DNA of 64,000 nucleotides from an uncultured Actinomycetes bacterium (GTDB taxonomy: Bacteria; Actinomycetota; Actinomycetes; Nanopelagicales; Nanopelagicaceae): contig CALEGP010000004.1 of NCBI GenBank assembly GCA_937876245.1, positions 16,284-80,283 of the forward strand, given 5' to 3'. The position numbers were made by a program, and so were the translations under genes. Numbering within the stretch: the first letter of the stretch is position 1; every line of letters starts with the position of its first letter. Positions 47,175 to 55,607 of the stretch are shown piece after piece. Below the pieces are notes generated by a model. It saw nothing but the letters and a program-made list of their open reading frames with translations, ran no database searches and had not been told where the DNA came from.

Positions 47175-47637
47175 CTAGCATCACGCCGGCCTTCTCTTCA
47201 TCGGTGCGCTCAGCAAGTGCGAGTTCTGAAACCAAGATTTGTTTCGCTTTTGAGAGCATGCGCTTCTCGCCAGCAGAAAGTCCACGATCAAGATCGCGGC
47301 GGTAAAGATCACGAACAACTTCAGCAACCTTAATTACATCACCTGAGGCAAGCTTTTCAACATTTGCCTTATATCGACGGGACCAGTTTGTTGGCTCTTC
47401 GGTATATGGCTGACGCAAAACATCAAATACTCGATCTAGCCCCTCAGCGTCAACAACATCACGCACGCCAACCAGGTCAATGTTTTCTGCTGGAACTCGT
47501 ACCGTTAAATCACCTTGGGCAATCTTTAATACTAAATAAGTCTTTTCTTCACCTTTAATGGTCCGGGTCTCAATTGCTTCAATGAGAGCCGCTCCGTGAT
47601 GGGGATAAACAACGGTTTCGCCGACCTTAAAAGTCAT
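47155..47637 (-). CDS. carD: CarD family transcriptional regulator
   Basis: CarD binds RNA polymerase beta and stabilises the open promoter complex. The 160-aa protein has the Tudor-like RNAP-interaction domain at the N-terminus ([20 protein letters not shown]). The C-terminal helical DNA-binding domain ([52 protein letters not shown]) includes the tryptophan that contacts the upstream edge of the bubble. In actinobacteria it is essential. It is divergent from the LpqE-like lipoprotein, an arrangement shared with mycobacteria. Confidence 0.95.
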   Translation of the reverse strand: MTFKVGETVVYPHHGAALIEAIETRTIKGEEKTYLVLKIAQGDLTVRVPAENIDLVGVRDVVDAEGLDRVFDVLRQPYTEEPTNWSRRYKANVEKLASGDVIKVAEVVRDLYRRDLDRGLSAGEKRMLSKAKQILVSELALAERTDEEKAGVMLDEVLAS

Positions 47638-47666
47638 TAATTTGGCCTTTCGATAGGGGCCAAGGA

Positions 47667-47672
47667 TACCAT
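47667..47672 (+). promoter_or_regulatory. -10 hexamer TACCAT of a leaderless promoter for the lipoprotein
   Basis: TACCAT plus TGCCTC (six bases) reaches ATG 47679. Confidence 0.55.
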
Positions 47673-47678
47673 TGCCTC

Positions 47679-48170
47679 ATGTCTAAGAAAAACCTAAAAT
47701 CAGCCATATCCGCCTACTTTGGCGGCTTTCTAGCACTTGGTTTAGCGATTGGCCTTACGGGATGTAGCAACACTGGTCCAGATGCACCAACTCGAAATAC
47801 TAAACAAGTTACCGATGGCGTCGAAGCAATTTCAGGAGATATCAAAGCAGTCAATGTTTTGCTTGTTACGCAAGAAGATGGTTCAGCAGTTCTTGTTGGA
47901 ACGATTGTAAATGTTGGCGAACAGCCCGATGCAATATTAGGCATCAGTGCGAACGGAATTTCTAGTGACTTTTCTGCAAGTGAGTTGCTACAAAATCAAC
48001 CAGTTATTTTTGAGGGTGATTCTGCAAATGCAACTGCAATGTTTGTAGGGCTAAATGCGAAGGCAAGTGATCGCATTGATCTAGAAATTACTTATGCGAC
48101 TGCAGCGCCTATGAAATTAAATGCGCTTGTTCGTGCAAAGACTGACATCTATGCAAATGTAGGAAATTAA
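47679..48170 (+). CDS. LpqE-like lipoprotein
   Basis: The 163-aa protein has a lipoprotein signal peptide: basic N-terminus (MSKKNLK), hydrophobic stretch, and lipobox LTGC with Cys29. The mature part is a beta-rich domain (VLLVTQEDGSAVLVGTIVN, NQPVIFEGDSANATAMFVG, RIDLEITYATAAPMKL). Mycobacterial lpqE sits divergent from carD in the same way, so I infer homology; its family has been compared with copper-chaperone-like PCuAC folds, but I see no Met/His metal motif. It converges with regX3 with four bases between stops. Confidence 0.75.
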   Translation: MSKKNLKSAISAYFGGFLALGLAIGLTGCSNTGPDAPTRNTKQVTDGVEAISGDIKAVNVLLVTQEDGSAVLVGTIVNVGEQPDAILGISANGISSDFSASELLQNQPVIFEGDSANATAMFVGLNAKASDRIDLEITYATAAPMKLNALVRAKTDIYANVGN

Positions 48171-48174
48171 GTTC

Positions 48175-48858
48175 CTAGTTTTCGAATTTATAGCCTAGCC
48201 CGCGGACTGTCTGAATAAATTTTGGGTTCGCGGGATCAATTTCGATTTTGGCCCGCAACCTCTTGATGTGAACATCTAAAGTTTTAGTGTCACCAAAATA
48301 GTCACTGCCCCAGACTCGATCAATTAATTGTGAGCGAGTCAGAACGCGACCAGAATTTCGCATTAAAAATTCAAGTAACTCAAACTCTTTAAGCGGAAGT
48401 GCAACCAGAAGACTGTTAACGCTCATTTGGTGACGGTCACTATCAAGACGAACAGGCCCAATAGAAATAATTCCGTCCTCAATTTCTCCATCTGTGTTTT
48501 GTGAACGTCGGAGTACAGCATTAATTCGTGCAATTAATTCTCTAGAAGAATAAGGTTTCGTTACATAGTCATCTGCCCCAAGTTCTAGACCAACAACTTT
48601 GTCGATTTCGGTATCTTTCGCCGTCAACATAATTATCGGTACCTGCGATTTTGCGCGAATTTGCCGACAAACTTCGGTTCCGGACAGTCCAGGAAGCATT
48701 AAATCTAGAAGGACCAAGTCGGCACCATGGCGCTCGAACTCCTCAATTCCCGCTTGCCCCGTCTCGGCAATTCCAATTTCAAAACCCTCTTTGCGAAGCA
48801 GGAATGAAATCGCTTCTGAAAATGATGGCTCATCTTCAACAACCAAGATTCTTGTCAT
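48175..48858 (-). CDS. regX3: Two-component response regulator, RegX3/PhoP type
   Basis: The 227-aa OmpR-family regulator has the receiver domain with VEDEPSF, phospho-acceptor Asp in LVLLDLMLPG near residue 53, and the Lys of DDYVTKPYSS near residue 103. The winged-helix domain has LPLKEFELLEFLMRN, LIDRVWGSDYFGDTKTLDVHIKRLRAKIE and TVRGLGYKFEN. In mycobacteria RegX3 controls phosphate starvation. Its start overlaps the senX3 stop by four bases. phoU lies just beyond senX3. Confidence 0.92.
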   Translation of the reverse strand: MTRILVVEDEPSFSEAISFLLRKEGFEIGIAETGQAGIEEFERHGADLVLLDLMLPGLSGTEVCRQIRAKSQVPIIMLTAKDTEIDKVVGLELGADDYVTKPYSSRELIARINAVLRRSQNTDGEIEDGIISIGPVRLDSDRHQMSVNSLLVALPLKEFELLEFLMRNSGRVLTRSQLIDRVWGSDYFGDTKTLDVHIKRLRAKIEIDPANPKFIQTVRGLGYKFEN

Positions 48859-49937
48859 TTAATTACTCCTACTCTGGCATTACCGATAGGCAATCTCATG
48901 GAAAATGTGCTTCCAACCCCAATTGAACTCCATACTGAAACATCTCCGCCGTGATTTCGAGCGACGTGTTTAACGATTGCCAACCCAAGTCCGGTGCCGC
49001 CAGTTTCTCGAGATCTGGCAGGATCAACTCTATAGAAACGCTCAAAAATTCGCTCTATATCTGATTCTGAAATCCCGATCCCTTGATCCACAACCGAAAT
49101 ATTTATGATTTCATCTTCAAGTTCGCGATTAATCGAGACCTTTGTGCCATCCTCGCTGTAATTAATAGCGTTATCGATCAGGTTATGGACTGCCATAATT
49201 AATTGGCTGCGGTCTCCAATAACTATTTTGTTACAACCTGGGCCATTAATTAATTCGATATTTCTGTCATCGGCACGCAATTGTGCCAATGAAATTGCCT
49301 GATTCACAATATCGTCTATATCCAGTGAAATTGCGTCCAGCAATGGATCAGCATCTTGCAATCTAGAAAGATTTATTATTTCCTGCACAAGGTCTGAAAG
49401 GCGTTTTGATTCTTTTTGCATTCTTGTAGCAAAATTTGTAATGGCGATTGGGTCAGTATTGGCTTGCATTACGGCTTCCGCTAAAAGCAAAAGGGCGCCG
49501 ATTGGTGTTTTAAGTTCATGTGAAATATTTGCAACAAAATCCCTTCGCACCGCATCAACGCGCTCCGCCTCACTTTCATCGCTCAACATTGCGAGTAAAA
49601 GGCCTTCGTCTCCCAGTTTCGAAACTTTCACTGAAAGTTGGCGAGTTCCTTCTCCAATTGGACCTCGAGGGATTTCAATCACGCCAGATTGGGTTGTCCC
49701 TGTTCTCCGAACCACTCGGATCAAAGCAACAAGATTTGGCGCTGTAATTTTGTTATCTCGAATTACTCCTAGAGTAATGGCTGCGGGAGAGAAAAAAATT
49801 GGGCGTTCTCCGGGTGCCAAAATTATGCTGGCCATATCTAAGGAATTAAGAAGAGTTTCGATTTGCGGTGAAACAGGATCTGATAAATTGAAAATCTCAG
49901 AGTTTTTGGCCTCTTTTTTTTTCCAAAACCAGGTCAT
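48855..49937 (-). CDS. senX3: SenX3-like sensor histidine kinase without membrane segments
   Basis: The 360-aa kinase starts MTWFWKKKEAKN. It has a PAS-like region (about residues 25-125), the HisKA box DFVANISHELKTPIGALLLLAEAV (split) with H140, and the ATPase boxes HNLIDNAINYS, VVDQGIGI, ERFYRVDPARSRETGGTGLGLAIVKH. SenX3 of other actinobacteria has two N-terminal membrane helices; none is present here. ATG 49937 has TACGAT six bases upstream; the longer frame from 49997 adds only 20 polar residues and no helix. The kinase is probably cytosolic and may read phosphate through PhoU. Confidence 0.87.
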   Translation of the reverse strand: MTWFWKKKEAKNSEIFNLSDPVSPQIETLLNSLDMASIILAPGERPIFFSPAAITLGVIRDNKITAPNLVALIRVVRRTGTTQSGVIEIPRGPIGEGTRQLSVKVSKLGDEGLLLAMLSDESEAERVDAVRRDFVANISHELKTPIGALLLLAEAVMQANTDPIAITNFATRMQKESKRLSDLVQEIINLSRLQDADPLLDAISLDIDDIVNQAISLAQLRADDRNIELINGPGCNKIVIGDRSQLIMAVHNLIDNAINYSEDGTKVSINRELEDEIINISVVDQGIGISESDIERIFERFYRVDPARSRETGGTGLGLAIVKHVARNHGGDVSVWSSIGVGSTFSMRLPIGNARVGVIK

Positions 49938-49943
49938 AGGTGA

Positions 49944-49949
49944 ATCGTA
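49944..49949 (-). promoter_or_regulatory. -10 hexamer TACGAT of a leaderless promoter for senX3-regX3
   Basis: Minus-strand TACGAT plus TCACCT reaches ATG 49937 at six-base spacing. It decides the start against the longer frame. Confidence 0.55.
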
Positions 49950-50077
49950 TGCGCCATTTTTCTCTAAGAAAACCTTTGTCCGCTTATACGCACTCATTTT
50001 TTGAGAATTTACCCATTATTCACTCAATTGAAAGCCTCAGTTCATAGCCCTTCCTTAGCTAAATGCCGACCTTCCAC

Positions 50078-50083
50078 TACCCT
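50078..50083 (+). promoter_or_regulatory. -10 hexamer TACCCT of a leaderless promoter for phoU
   Basis: TACCCT plus AGGTCT (six bases) reaches ATG 50090. Confidence 0.55.
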
Positions 50084-50089
50084 AGGTCT

Positions 50090-50743
50090 ATGCGTAATGC
50101 CTTTCATGAAGAACTAGATGATATTGGTCTGTCGCTAATTGCTATGGCTCACCTAGTTAAAAAAGCAATGGATGATGCAACGGCAGCAATTCTTGGCCCA
50201 GATTTGGAATTAGCGGAGAAAGTAATAGCTGCTGATGATGCAATAGACAACATGCAGCACGATCTCGATGCTCGCACTATTGACCTAATGGCCCGTCAAT
50301 CGCCTGTTGCTTCTGATCTTCGTACTCTAGTAACTTCTCTTCGCATGAGCGCCGACCTCGAACGAATGGGCGATATGGCTCACCACATTGCAAAACAGGC
50401 TCGGATTCGATACCCAAATCGTAGTATTCCGACAGGGTTGGTAAAAACCATACAAGAGATGGGCCGAGTCACCCACGAAATAATTGAAAAATTGGCTTCT
50501 GTAATGGAGACGCAAGACCTAGATCGTGCAATTGAAATTGCAGCGGATGATGATGAAATGGACAAGTTACACCGCGAACTAATTGCAGTAATTCTGGCCG
50601 ACAAGTGGGATGAGGGTTCAGAGACGGCTTTCGACATGACGCTACTTGGAAGATACTACGAACGTTGCTGCGATCACGCAGTTTCCATTTCTCGACGCGT
50701 TTACTTTTTAGTTACTGGTGAATATCGAAAAGAAGAATTTTAA
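50090..50743 (+). CDS. phoU: Phosphate signalling protein PhoU
   Basis: PhoU links the Pst transporter state to the phosphate sensor kinase. From ATG 50090 the 217-aa protein has the two three-helix PhoU repeats: [56 protein letters not shown] near residue 75, and the second-repeat copy [25 protein letters not shown] ending near residue 190. The E/D-x3-D metal motifs are present in both. It is divergent from senX3; no pst genes are in the window. Its stop overlaps the gpmA stop. Confidence 0.94.
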   Translation: MRNAFHEELDDIGLSLIAMAHLVKKAMDDATAAILGPDLELAEKVIAADDAIDNMQHDLDARTIDLMARQSPVASDLRTLVTSLRMSADLERMGDMAHHIAKQARIRYPNRSIPTGLVKTIQEMGRVTHEIIEKLASVMETQDLDRAIEIAADDDEMDKLHRELIAVILADKWDEGSETAFDMTLLGRYYERCCDHAVSISRRVYFLVTGEYRKEEF

Positions 50744-51486
50744 CTCTTTCCCTGATTAGCCACCGCTTCAATAGCTGCTTTAGCTGCATCTGGATCTAAG
50801 TATTCGCCACCTTTTTTAATCGGTTCAAAATTTTCATCAAATTCATAAAGAAGTGGAATTCCGGTTGGAATATTTACTCCAGCAATATCGCTATCTGATA
50901 TGCAATCTATATGTTTCACAATTGCCCTAATTGAATTCCCATGAGCTGTCACCAAAACAATTTTTCCAGCGTTTAAATCTTCGGCAATCTCGCTTGTGAG
51001 ATAAGGAATCATTCTTTCGACTACATCTTTTAAGCACTCCGTCTTTGGTAATGCTGCTCCAAGATCGGCATAACGCGGATCGCCAAATTGTGAATACTTC
51101 TCGCCATCATCAATTGGTGGGGGTGGAACATCAAAGGAACGACGCCATAATTGGAATTGCTCTTCGCCATATTGCTCCAGCGTCTCCTTCTTATTTTTCC
51201 CCTGTAGTGCGCCATAGTGACGCTCATTTAAGCGCCAACTTCGCTTCACTGGTATCCAATGCCTATCTGCTTCATCTAGCGCAAGCTGCGAAGTGTTGAT
51301 CGCGCGACGTAGGAGTGAGGTGTGGAGAACATCGGGCAAGAGTCCGCGTTCTTTTAGTAATTGTCCTCCGCGTTTTGCTTCGCCTATTCCTTTTTCGGAA
51401 AGTTTCACATCGACCCAGCCGGTAAATAGATTCAGGGCATTCCACTCACTCTCGCCATGGCGAAGTAAAATCATTTTTCTGGTCAT
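50740..51486 (-). CDS. gpmA: 2,3-bisphosphoglycerate-dependent phosphoglycerate mutase
   Basis: GpmA interconverts 3- and 2-phosphoglycerate in glycolysis. From ATG 51486 the protein has 248 aa. It has [20 protein letters not shown] with the phospho-His, [32 protein letters not shown], and the second catalytic His in [16 protein letters not shown]. The TTG two codons upstream is not used, judging by the -10 spacing. In mycobacteria gpm1 also lies between the mshA group and senX3. Confidence 0.95.
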   Translation of the reverse strand: MTRKMILLRHGESEWNALNLFTGWVDVKLSEKGIGEAKRGGQLLKERGLLPDVLHTSLLRRAINTSQLALDEADRHWIPVKRSWRLNERHYGALQGKNKKETLEQYGEEQFQLWRRSFDVPPPPIDDGEKYSQFGDPRYADLGAALPKTECLKDVVERMIPYLTSEIAEDLNAGKIVLVTAHGNSIRAIVKHIDCISDSDIAGVNIPTGIPLLYEFDENFEPIKKGGEYLDPDAAKAAIEAVANQGKS

Positions 51487-51492
51487 GAGCAA

Positions 51493-51498
51493 ATTCTA
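51493..51498 (-). promoter_or_regulatory. -10 hexamer TAGAAT of a leaderless promoter for gpmA
   Basis: Minus-strand TAGAAT plus TTGCTC reaches ATG 51486 at six bases. Confidence 0.6.
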
Positions 51499-51505
51499 CT
51501 TATCA

Positions 51506-51982
51506 TCAGATTAAATGTTCAAATGCCTTTAAATTTCCCAGCGATTCTCCTCGAGATACTCGCCATGCCCATTCGCGACGAATTGCAGAGCTAAAGCCCA
51601 TCTCAAGCAAGGGATTAAAGGAGGAATCTGAATACTGCAATACCGCTCCAAGAATTCGATCGATTTCTATATCTGTTACCGCTCTCAAGGGCAGGCGACC
51701 AACAAGGAAAATATCGCCTAGCTCATTTATTGCATAAGTAACCGCATACATTGAAGCATTCTTGCTCAATAACCACTTGTGAACGCTATCGCTATTCTCA
51801 TCAGGCTTGCGAATAACAAAGGCGTTAATACTTAATGAGCTATCGCCAACAATAAGAGCACAGTGAGTTTGCAATTTCTTCTCTCCTGGAAGAGTAACCA
51901 GAAAAGTATTTTCACCCTGTTTTTCAAAATCCAAATCATGAGACTCGAGAAAGTCCTCGATAATTATCCGGGGGTCAATCAT
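51506..51982 (-). CDS. YbjN domain-containing protein
   Basis: The 158-aa protein matches the YbjN family, a fold related to type III secretion chaperones. Visible features are FLESHDLDFEKQGENTFLVTLPG near the start, LSINAFVIRKPDEN, VHKWLLSKNASMYAVTYAINELGDIFLVGRLPL (in parts) and a C-terminal helix ending FEHLI. Its role is unknown; in actinobacteria it regularly follows mshA and precedes gpm1. It begins two bases after the mshA stop. Confidence 0.82.
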   Translation of the reverse strand: MIDPRIIIEDFLESHDLDFEKQGENTFLVTLPGEKKLQTHCALIVGDSSLSINAFVIRKPDENSDSVHKWLLSKNASMYAVTYAINELGDIFLVGRLPLRAVTDIEIDRILGAVLQYSDSSFNPLLEMGFSSAIRREWAWRVSRGESLGNLKAFEHLI

Positions 51983-51984
51983 GC

Positions 51985-53253
51985 TTACTTTGCCAACCAG
52001 AGTGGATTAGAGTTTGGTTTTGAAATTATCCAGTCATAGACATCTAAAGTTTGTCGAGCTGTACTTTCCCAACCAAATCGCTTGGCATGTTCCAATGCGC
52101 CCATCGCTAAAAGTATGCGCCGTTGAGGTTGGTTAATTAAACGCGTAAGCACCGATGCCCAGGCTTTTGGATCATGGCCATCTACAAGCGATCCAGAAAT
52201 TCCATCAGATACTGCGGTACGCAGACCACCAACGGCGCTTGCAACAACTGGCGTTCCACAAGCTTGGGCTTCCAGCGCAACTAGCCCGAAACTCTCGGAA
52301 TAAGAAGGCACACAAACTAAATCTGAGGCTCGATACCATTCGACTAATTCAGTTCTTGATACTGCTTCTTTGAAATGTATTAAATCTGAAACTCCTAAGA
52401 ATTTCGCTAAATTTGCTAATCGTTCTGGTTCGTTAATTCCAGATCCAGATGCGCCACCAATTATTACTAGCGCCAGTTTTGGGCGTAAATGTGGGTTTTT
52501 TGCCACCATTTCTGCCAATGCTCGAACCAAAACTTCTGGTCCTTTATGCGGTTGAATGCGACCAACAAATGTCAGCATGATTGCATCCGGTGCAATGTCT
52601 AAAATATTTCGCGCACTGCCTTTTCCATGGCCTGGGGTGAAGCGCTGTAAATCAACGCCGGGCGTTACGACTTTAACTTTATCTTCATCAGCACCATAAA
52701 GTGAGACCAGGCTGGCTGCTTCTGAATCGGTATTCGCAATCAAAGCCCTGGCATTCTTGACGATCTGCTCCTCGCCCAATGCACGGATAAGTGGCTCTGG
52801 GCTCTCTGCCTCAGCTAGGTACAAGTTCTTTACTTTAGCCATCGTATGCATCGTATGAACAAGTGGCACCCCTGTGCGTTCTGAAATCATCCAGCCAAGT
52901 TGGCCACTGATCCAGTAATGCGAATGGATAACGTCATAGAAATTATTTGGCTTGCCATTTTGGTGATTCATAAATGCATGGGTCAGCGCGCCAATTTGGG
53001 ATGGCAATTCCTCTTTCGTAAGTGTTCCCAACGGCCCAGCCTCTAAGTGATGAACAGTAACGCCGTCCGCAATTTCAACAGCTTCAGTTAATCCAAATTT
53101 ATCGGTACGAGTGAAGATATCAACTTGCACCCCAGCTCTTGCCATTTTGATTGAGTTCTCGACGACATAAACATTCATCCCGCCGGCATCACCAACGCCC
53201 GCTTGCTCTAAAGGAGAGGTATGAACCATAAAAGTTGCAATGCGGGTCGTCAT
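51985..53253 (-). CDS. mshA: D-inositol-3-phosphate glycosyltransferase MshA
   Basis: MshA joins GlcNAc to inositol 3-phosphate, the first step of mycothiol synthesis. The GT4 protein of 422 aa has HTSPLEQAGVGDAGGMNVYV at the N-terminus (acceptor site), VIHSHYWISGQLGW near residue 108, VVTPGVDLQRF, FVGRIQPHKGPE near residue 230, and the nucleotide-sugar E-x7-E site in PSYSESFGLVALEAQACG near residue 317. The ATG overlaps the asparaginase stop. It marks a mycothiol-producing actinobacterium and pairs with the MshD-like gene at 60014. Confidence 0.95.
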   Translation of the reverse strand: MTTRIATFMVHTSPLEQAGVGDAGGMNVYVVENSIKMARAGVQVDIFTRTDKFGLTEAVEIADGVTVHHLEAGPLGTLTKEELPSQIGALTHAFMNHQNGKPNNFYDVIHSHYWISGQLGWMISERTGVPLVHTMHTMAKVKNLYLAEAESPEPLIRALGEEQIVKNARALIANTDSEAASLVSLYGADEDKVKVVTPGVDLQRFTPGHGKGSARNILDIAPDAIMLTFVGRIQPHKGPEVLVRALAEMVAKNPHLRPKLALVIIGGASGSGINEPERLANLAKFLGVSDLIHFKEAVSRTELVEWYRASDLVCVPSYSESFGLVALEAQACGTPVVASAVGGLRTAVSDGISGSLVDGHDPKAWASVLTRLINQPQRRILLAMGALEHAKRFGWESTARQTLDVYDWIISKPNSNPLWLAK

Positions 53254-54185
53254 CAGAGAACCGCTCTCATGCCACCAACAATATTTGCTCCGCCATAAAC
53301 CTTAAGTACCTCTTCATTCGTTGTGATTCCCCACTGCGCCAAAGCTGCGTGAACTATCGCGCCAAATGCTCGCCAAGAGCCATCACTTATTTTAAAGACC
53401 AAAGTTCGGCCATCAGGCATAGAGGCGACCTGAACAGCTTCTATTCCTTCTTTCATGAAGAGACCTGGAACGCTCTGCATAGTGCGTGTAGTAAGTCGCC
53501 CTTGACCTGCAATCATTTCTGGATTCTCGCGGGCTGCCCTCATTACTGCAATATGAACCGGGTCCTGGGAAATTGTTATTTTATGAATTGCCGTAGCAAG
53601 TTGGCGAGTAGTTATCGCAAACAGTGGTGAGCCGCAACCATCGAATGTTTTATTTGAAACTTCTGCCCCAATAAGCCTCTCAATCTCAGTTAAAATCGCT
53701 ACTTGTAGGGGATGGTCGGGGTTCAAGTATGTTTTTATCTCCCAACCGTTTGCGACACAAGTTGCGAGCATTCCTGCATGTTTGCCAGAACAATTCATGG
53801 CCAGTCGCGTCTCTGGCTTTTCGCCCCAAGCACTGCGCTCTGCGGCGCCCAGTGGTTTATCAAATGAACATTGCAGATCACTTTCGCTCAGGCCAACACT
53901 TGCCAATATTTCTAAAACCCCATCTTGATGCGCCTTTGATCCTGAATGACTGGAAGAGGCCAGCGCCAATAACCGAGGTTCAAGTTTCAAGCCGCTGCGC
54001 ACCATTGCACTTGCTTGCATGCATTTAACAGATGACCTAGGAAAAATAGGCATATCAACTGAACCTTTAATTTTATAGACCGAACCATCAGCATTTAACA
54101 TAATTAAGTGTCCGCAATGGATCGATTCAACTAGCGAATTTCTAGTTAATTCGGCAAGTACCTCGCCACGGAAATCATCTTTCAT
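53253..54185 (-). CDS. Asparaginase, thermolabile/Rhizobium type II family
   Basis: The protein (310 aa from ATG 54185) belongs to the asparaginase family of the Rhizobium etli type, not the E. coli AnsA/AnsB fold. It has LTRNSLVESIHCGHLIMLNADG near the start, FPRSSVKCMQASAMV with the serine-lysine pair near residue 50, MNCSGKHAGMLATCVANGW near residue 130 and DGCGSPLFAITTRQLA near residue 180. It likely releases ammonia from asparagine in the cytosol. The ATG lies two bases after the nitrobindin stop. Confidence 0.86.
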   Translation of the reverse strand: MKDDFRGEVLAELTRNSLVESIHCGHLIMLNADGSVYKIKGSVDMPIFPRSSVKCMQASAMVRSGLKLEPRLLALASSSHSGSKAHQDGVLEILASVGLSESDLQCSFDKPLGAAERSAWGEKPETRLAMNCSGKHAGMLATCVANGWEIKTYLNPDHPLQVAILTEIERLIGAEVSNKTFDGCGSPLFAITTRQLATAIHKITISQDPVHIAVMRAARENPEMIAGQGRLTTRTMQSVPGLFMKEGIEAVQVASMPDGRTLVFKISDGSWRAFGAIVHAALAQWGITTNEEVLKVYGGANIVGGMRAVL

Positions 54186-54187
54186 TT

Positions 54188-54691
54188 CTATTCGCCAACC
54201 TGGCGTTCCAGACTTGACCAAATATGGGCTTGCAGAGTTTGTCCTTCAGCAGCCATGTCATATGCGAAAAATAATTGACCTTCAACTAAACCGTATAAAC
54301 GTTGGCCTGCTGTAACAATTTTCGCTGATGGCGCCGAATATCCCTGATCCATTGCAAGTTGAATCTTCGGACCATCATGTACGCCGACCCAGCCCTCGGA
54401 AATTCCGGTGTTATGTGCCAAAACAACTTCCAAAGTTTTATTCTCTTTCGGCCGCCAAAAACCGACTTCAGATCCACCTGGACGCAAAATTTCATTTTCG
54501 TCATTGATAATCCAAGAACGCGAGAAGTAATTTAAGAAAGGTCGGCCGTCGTGATTAAAAGTAACTTCTTGTGCAAATTGAAAAGGTTCGATTCCGGGGT
54601 ACTCACCAGAGCCTTTGCCTCGCCAAGTACCGATTAACCAAGCAAGTGGATAGCAGTCTGGATGTACGCCCTCTGGAATTTCAAATGCCAT
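54188..54691 (-). CDS. Nitrobindin-like heme-binding beta-barrel (FABP/DUF1794)
   Basis: The 167-aa protein has the nitrobindin signature GTWRGKGSGEYP near residue 21, FLNYFSRSWI, EVGFWRPKENKTLEVVLAHNTGISEGWVG (in parts), and a C-terminal histidine in LQAHIWSSLERQ at the position of the proximal heme ligand. Bacterial nitrobindins bind ferric heme and scavenge nitric oxide or peroxynitrite. A homologue lies next to the DUF1416 and thiosulfate sulfurtransferase genes in mycobacteria; here it is split off by about 2 kb. Confidence 0.88.
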   Translation of the reverse strand: MAFEIPEGVHPDCYPLAWLIGTWRGKGSGEYPGIEPFQFAQEVTFNHDGRPFLNYFSRSWIINDENEILRPGGSEVGFWRPKENKTLEVVLAHNTGISEGWVGVHDGPKIQLAMDQGYSAPSAKIVTAGQRLYGLVEGQLFFAYDMAAEGQTLQAHIWSSLERQVGE

Positions 54692-54693
54692 TT

Positions 54694-54840
54694 CTATAAA
54701 CCACCCTCTGAATTTCTTGCTCTTGCCTTACCTGTCTCTTCTCGCCATCTCTTCATTGCACCGCGAATTCCTTTGAGAAATAGAAATAATCCAATTCCCG
54801 CAGTAACTGCAATCAAAATAACGCTAGTCGCAGTTTCCAT
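54694..54840 (-). CDS. Predicted 48-aa single-pass membrane protein
   Basis: ATG 54840 encodes METATS, a hydrophobic helix (VILIAVTAGIGLFLFL, residues 7-22), then a basic tail with KGIRGAMKRWREE and GKARARN. The orientation is N-out with a cationic cytosolic tail. Support is a TACCCT hexamer six bases upstream, and a stop only two bases before the nitrobindin ATG, which implies an operon. I recognise no family. Confidence 0.62.
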   Translation of the reverse strand: METATSVILIAVTAGIGLFLFLKGIRGAMKRWREETGKARARNSEGGL

Positions 54841-54846
54841 TATCTA

Positions 54847-54852
54847 AGGGTA
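54847..54852 (-). promoter_or_regulatory. -10 hexamer TACCCT for the 48-aa membrane protein operon
   Basis: Minus-strand TACCCT plus TAGATA reaches ATG 54840 at six bases. It is 14 bases from the opposing -10 of the DsrE gene. Confidence 0.55.
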
Positions 54853-54866
54853 ATGCCAATTGCGAG

Positions 54867-54872
54867 TAGAGT
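54867..54872 (+). promoter_or_regulatory. -10 hexamer TAGAGT of a leaderless promoter for the DsrE-like gene
   Basis: TAGAGT plus CGTGCCC (seven bases) reaches ATG 54880. fmdB has the same GTGCCC-ATG junction. Confidence 0.52.
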
Positions 54873-54879
54873 CGTGCCC

Positions 54880-55245
54880 ATGAAAAGCACGAAGCTGGTA
54901 GTTAAGGTGATGGCCGGATCTGATGATCCTGAGCGTTGCGCACAAGCTTTTACTGTTGCCGCTACGGCGCTGGCTAGCGGCGCTGATGTTTCGCTCTGGC
55001 TTACCGGTGAGGCCGCATGGTTTGCACTTCCCGGCAAATGCGAGGAATTTGAATTACCTCATTCAGCGAAATTATCTGATCTTCGCGATGCAATATTATC
55101 TGCCGGAAAAATAACGCTTTGCACCCAATGCGCTGTTCGTCGCGGCATTAGCGATGGTGACCAGATTCCAGGAATCGTAATCGCCGGCGCCGCAAGCTTC
55201 GTTGAGGAAATTTTGCACCCGAATGTGCAAGCTTTGGTTTACTAA
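54880..55245 (+). CDS. DsrE/DsrF-like family protein
   Basis: From ATG 54880 the 121-aa protein has KLVVKVMAGSDDPERCAQAFTVAATALASGADVSLWLTGEAAW (in parts), a DsrE-type alpha/beta fold opening. It has CTQCAVRRGI with a cysteine pair near residue 79 and ends NVQALVY. DsrE-fold proteins often relay sulfur on a conserved cysteine. Substrate unknown. It converges with the truncated alkA gene; the gap of 31 bases is all that remains of the missing alkA half. Confidence 0.78.
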   Translation: MKSTKLVVKVMAGSDDPERCAQAFTVAATALASGADVSLWLTGEAAWFALPGKCEEFELPHSAKLSDLRDAILSAGKITLCTQCAVRRGISDGDQIPGIVIAGAASFVEEILHPNVQALVY

Positions 55246-55276
55246 GACTTACTCCAATTAAAGAGCGCTCCTAAAT

Positions 55277-55591
55277 TTATTTCGCGCCGGAAACACCTGC
55301 CGCTCGCATATCAACTTCAGAAATTTCTATGACACGGCCGGGAACAATACGGCCCTTTGCTAGCACTTTCATACGACCAAAAATTGTGTCTGCTGCTTTA
55401 ACTGCCAACTGTTGAGAAATAACCGATTCAACCAGAGCCTCGAAATGTGTTACAGGTTTTGGGTCCTGGCCAAGTGTGCATAATGGATGGGCACCAATAA
55501 TTTTTGCCAACCGCACATCCCGGATTGATAAACCCTTAGCAATTTTCTTCATCTCTGCTTCAGAAATCATGGCACCAGCGACCGAAGACAT
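55277..55591 (-). pseudogene. Truncated AlkA-like DNA-3-methyladenine glycosylase (N-terminal part only)
   Basis: The 104-aa frame matches the start of an HhH-GPD glycosylase: HPLCTLGQDPKPVTHFEALVESVISQQLAVKAADTIFGR and a helix ending MRAAGVSGAK. It stops there, exactly where the family continues with the helix-hairpin-helix, the GVGPWTA-type loop and the catalytic Asp. Only 31 bases separate its stop from the DsrE gene, so the C-terminal half is lost by deletion. A frameshift would have left the missing half in another frame. It is still in frame and in the fur-ygfZ run, so a residual function is possible. Confidence 0.78.
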
Positions 55592-55607
55592 TTAGAAAAA
55601 AGTCCCT

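Noticed and set aside
55246..55591. Frameshifted rather than deleted alkA
   Set aside because: No frame downstream carries the missing half; only 31 bases remain before the DsrE gene.
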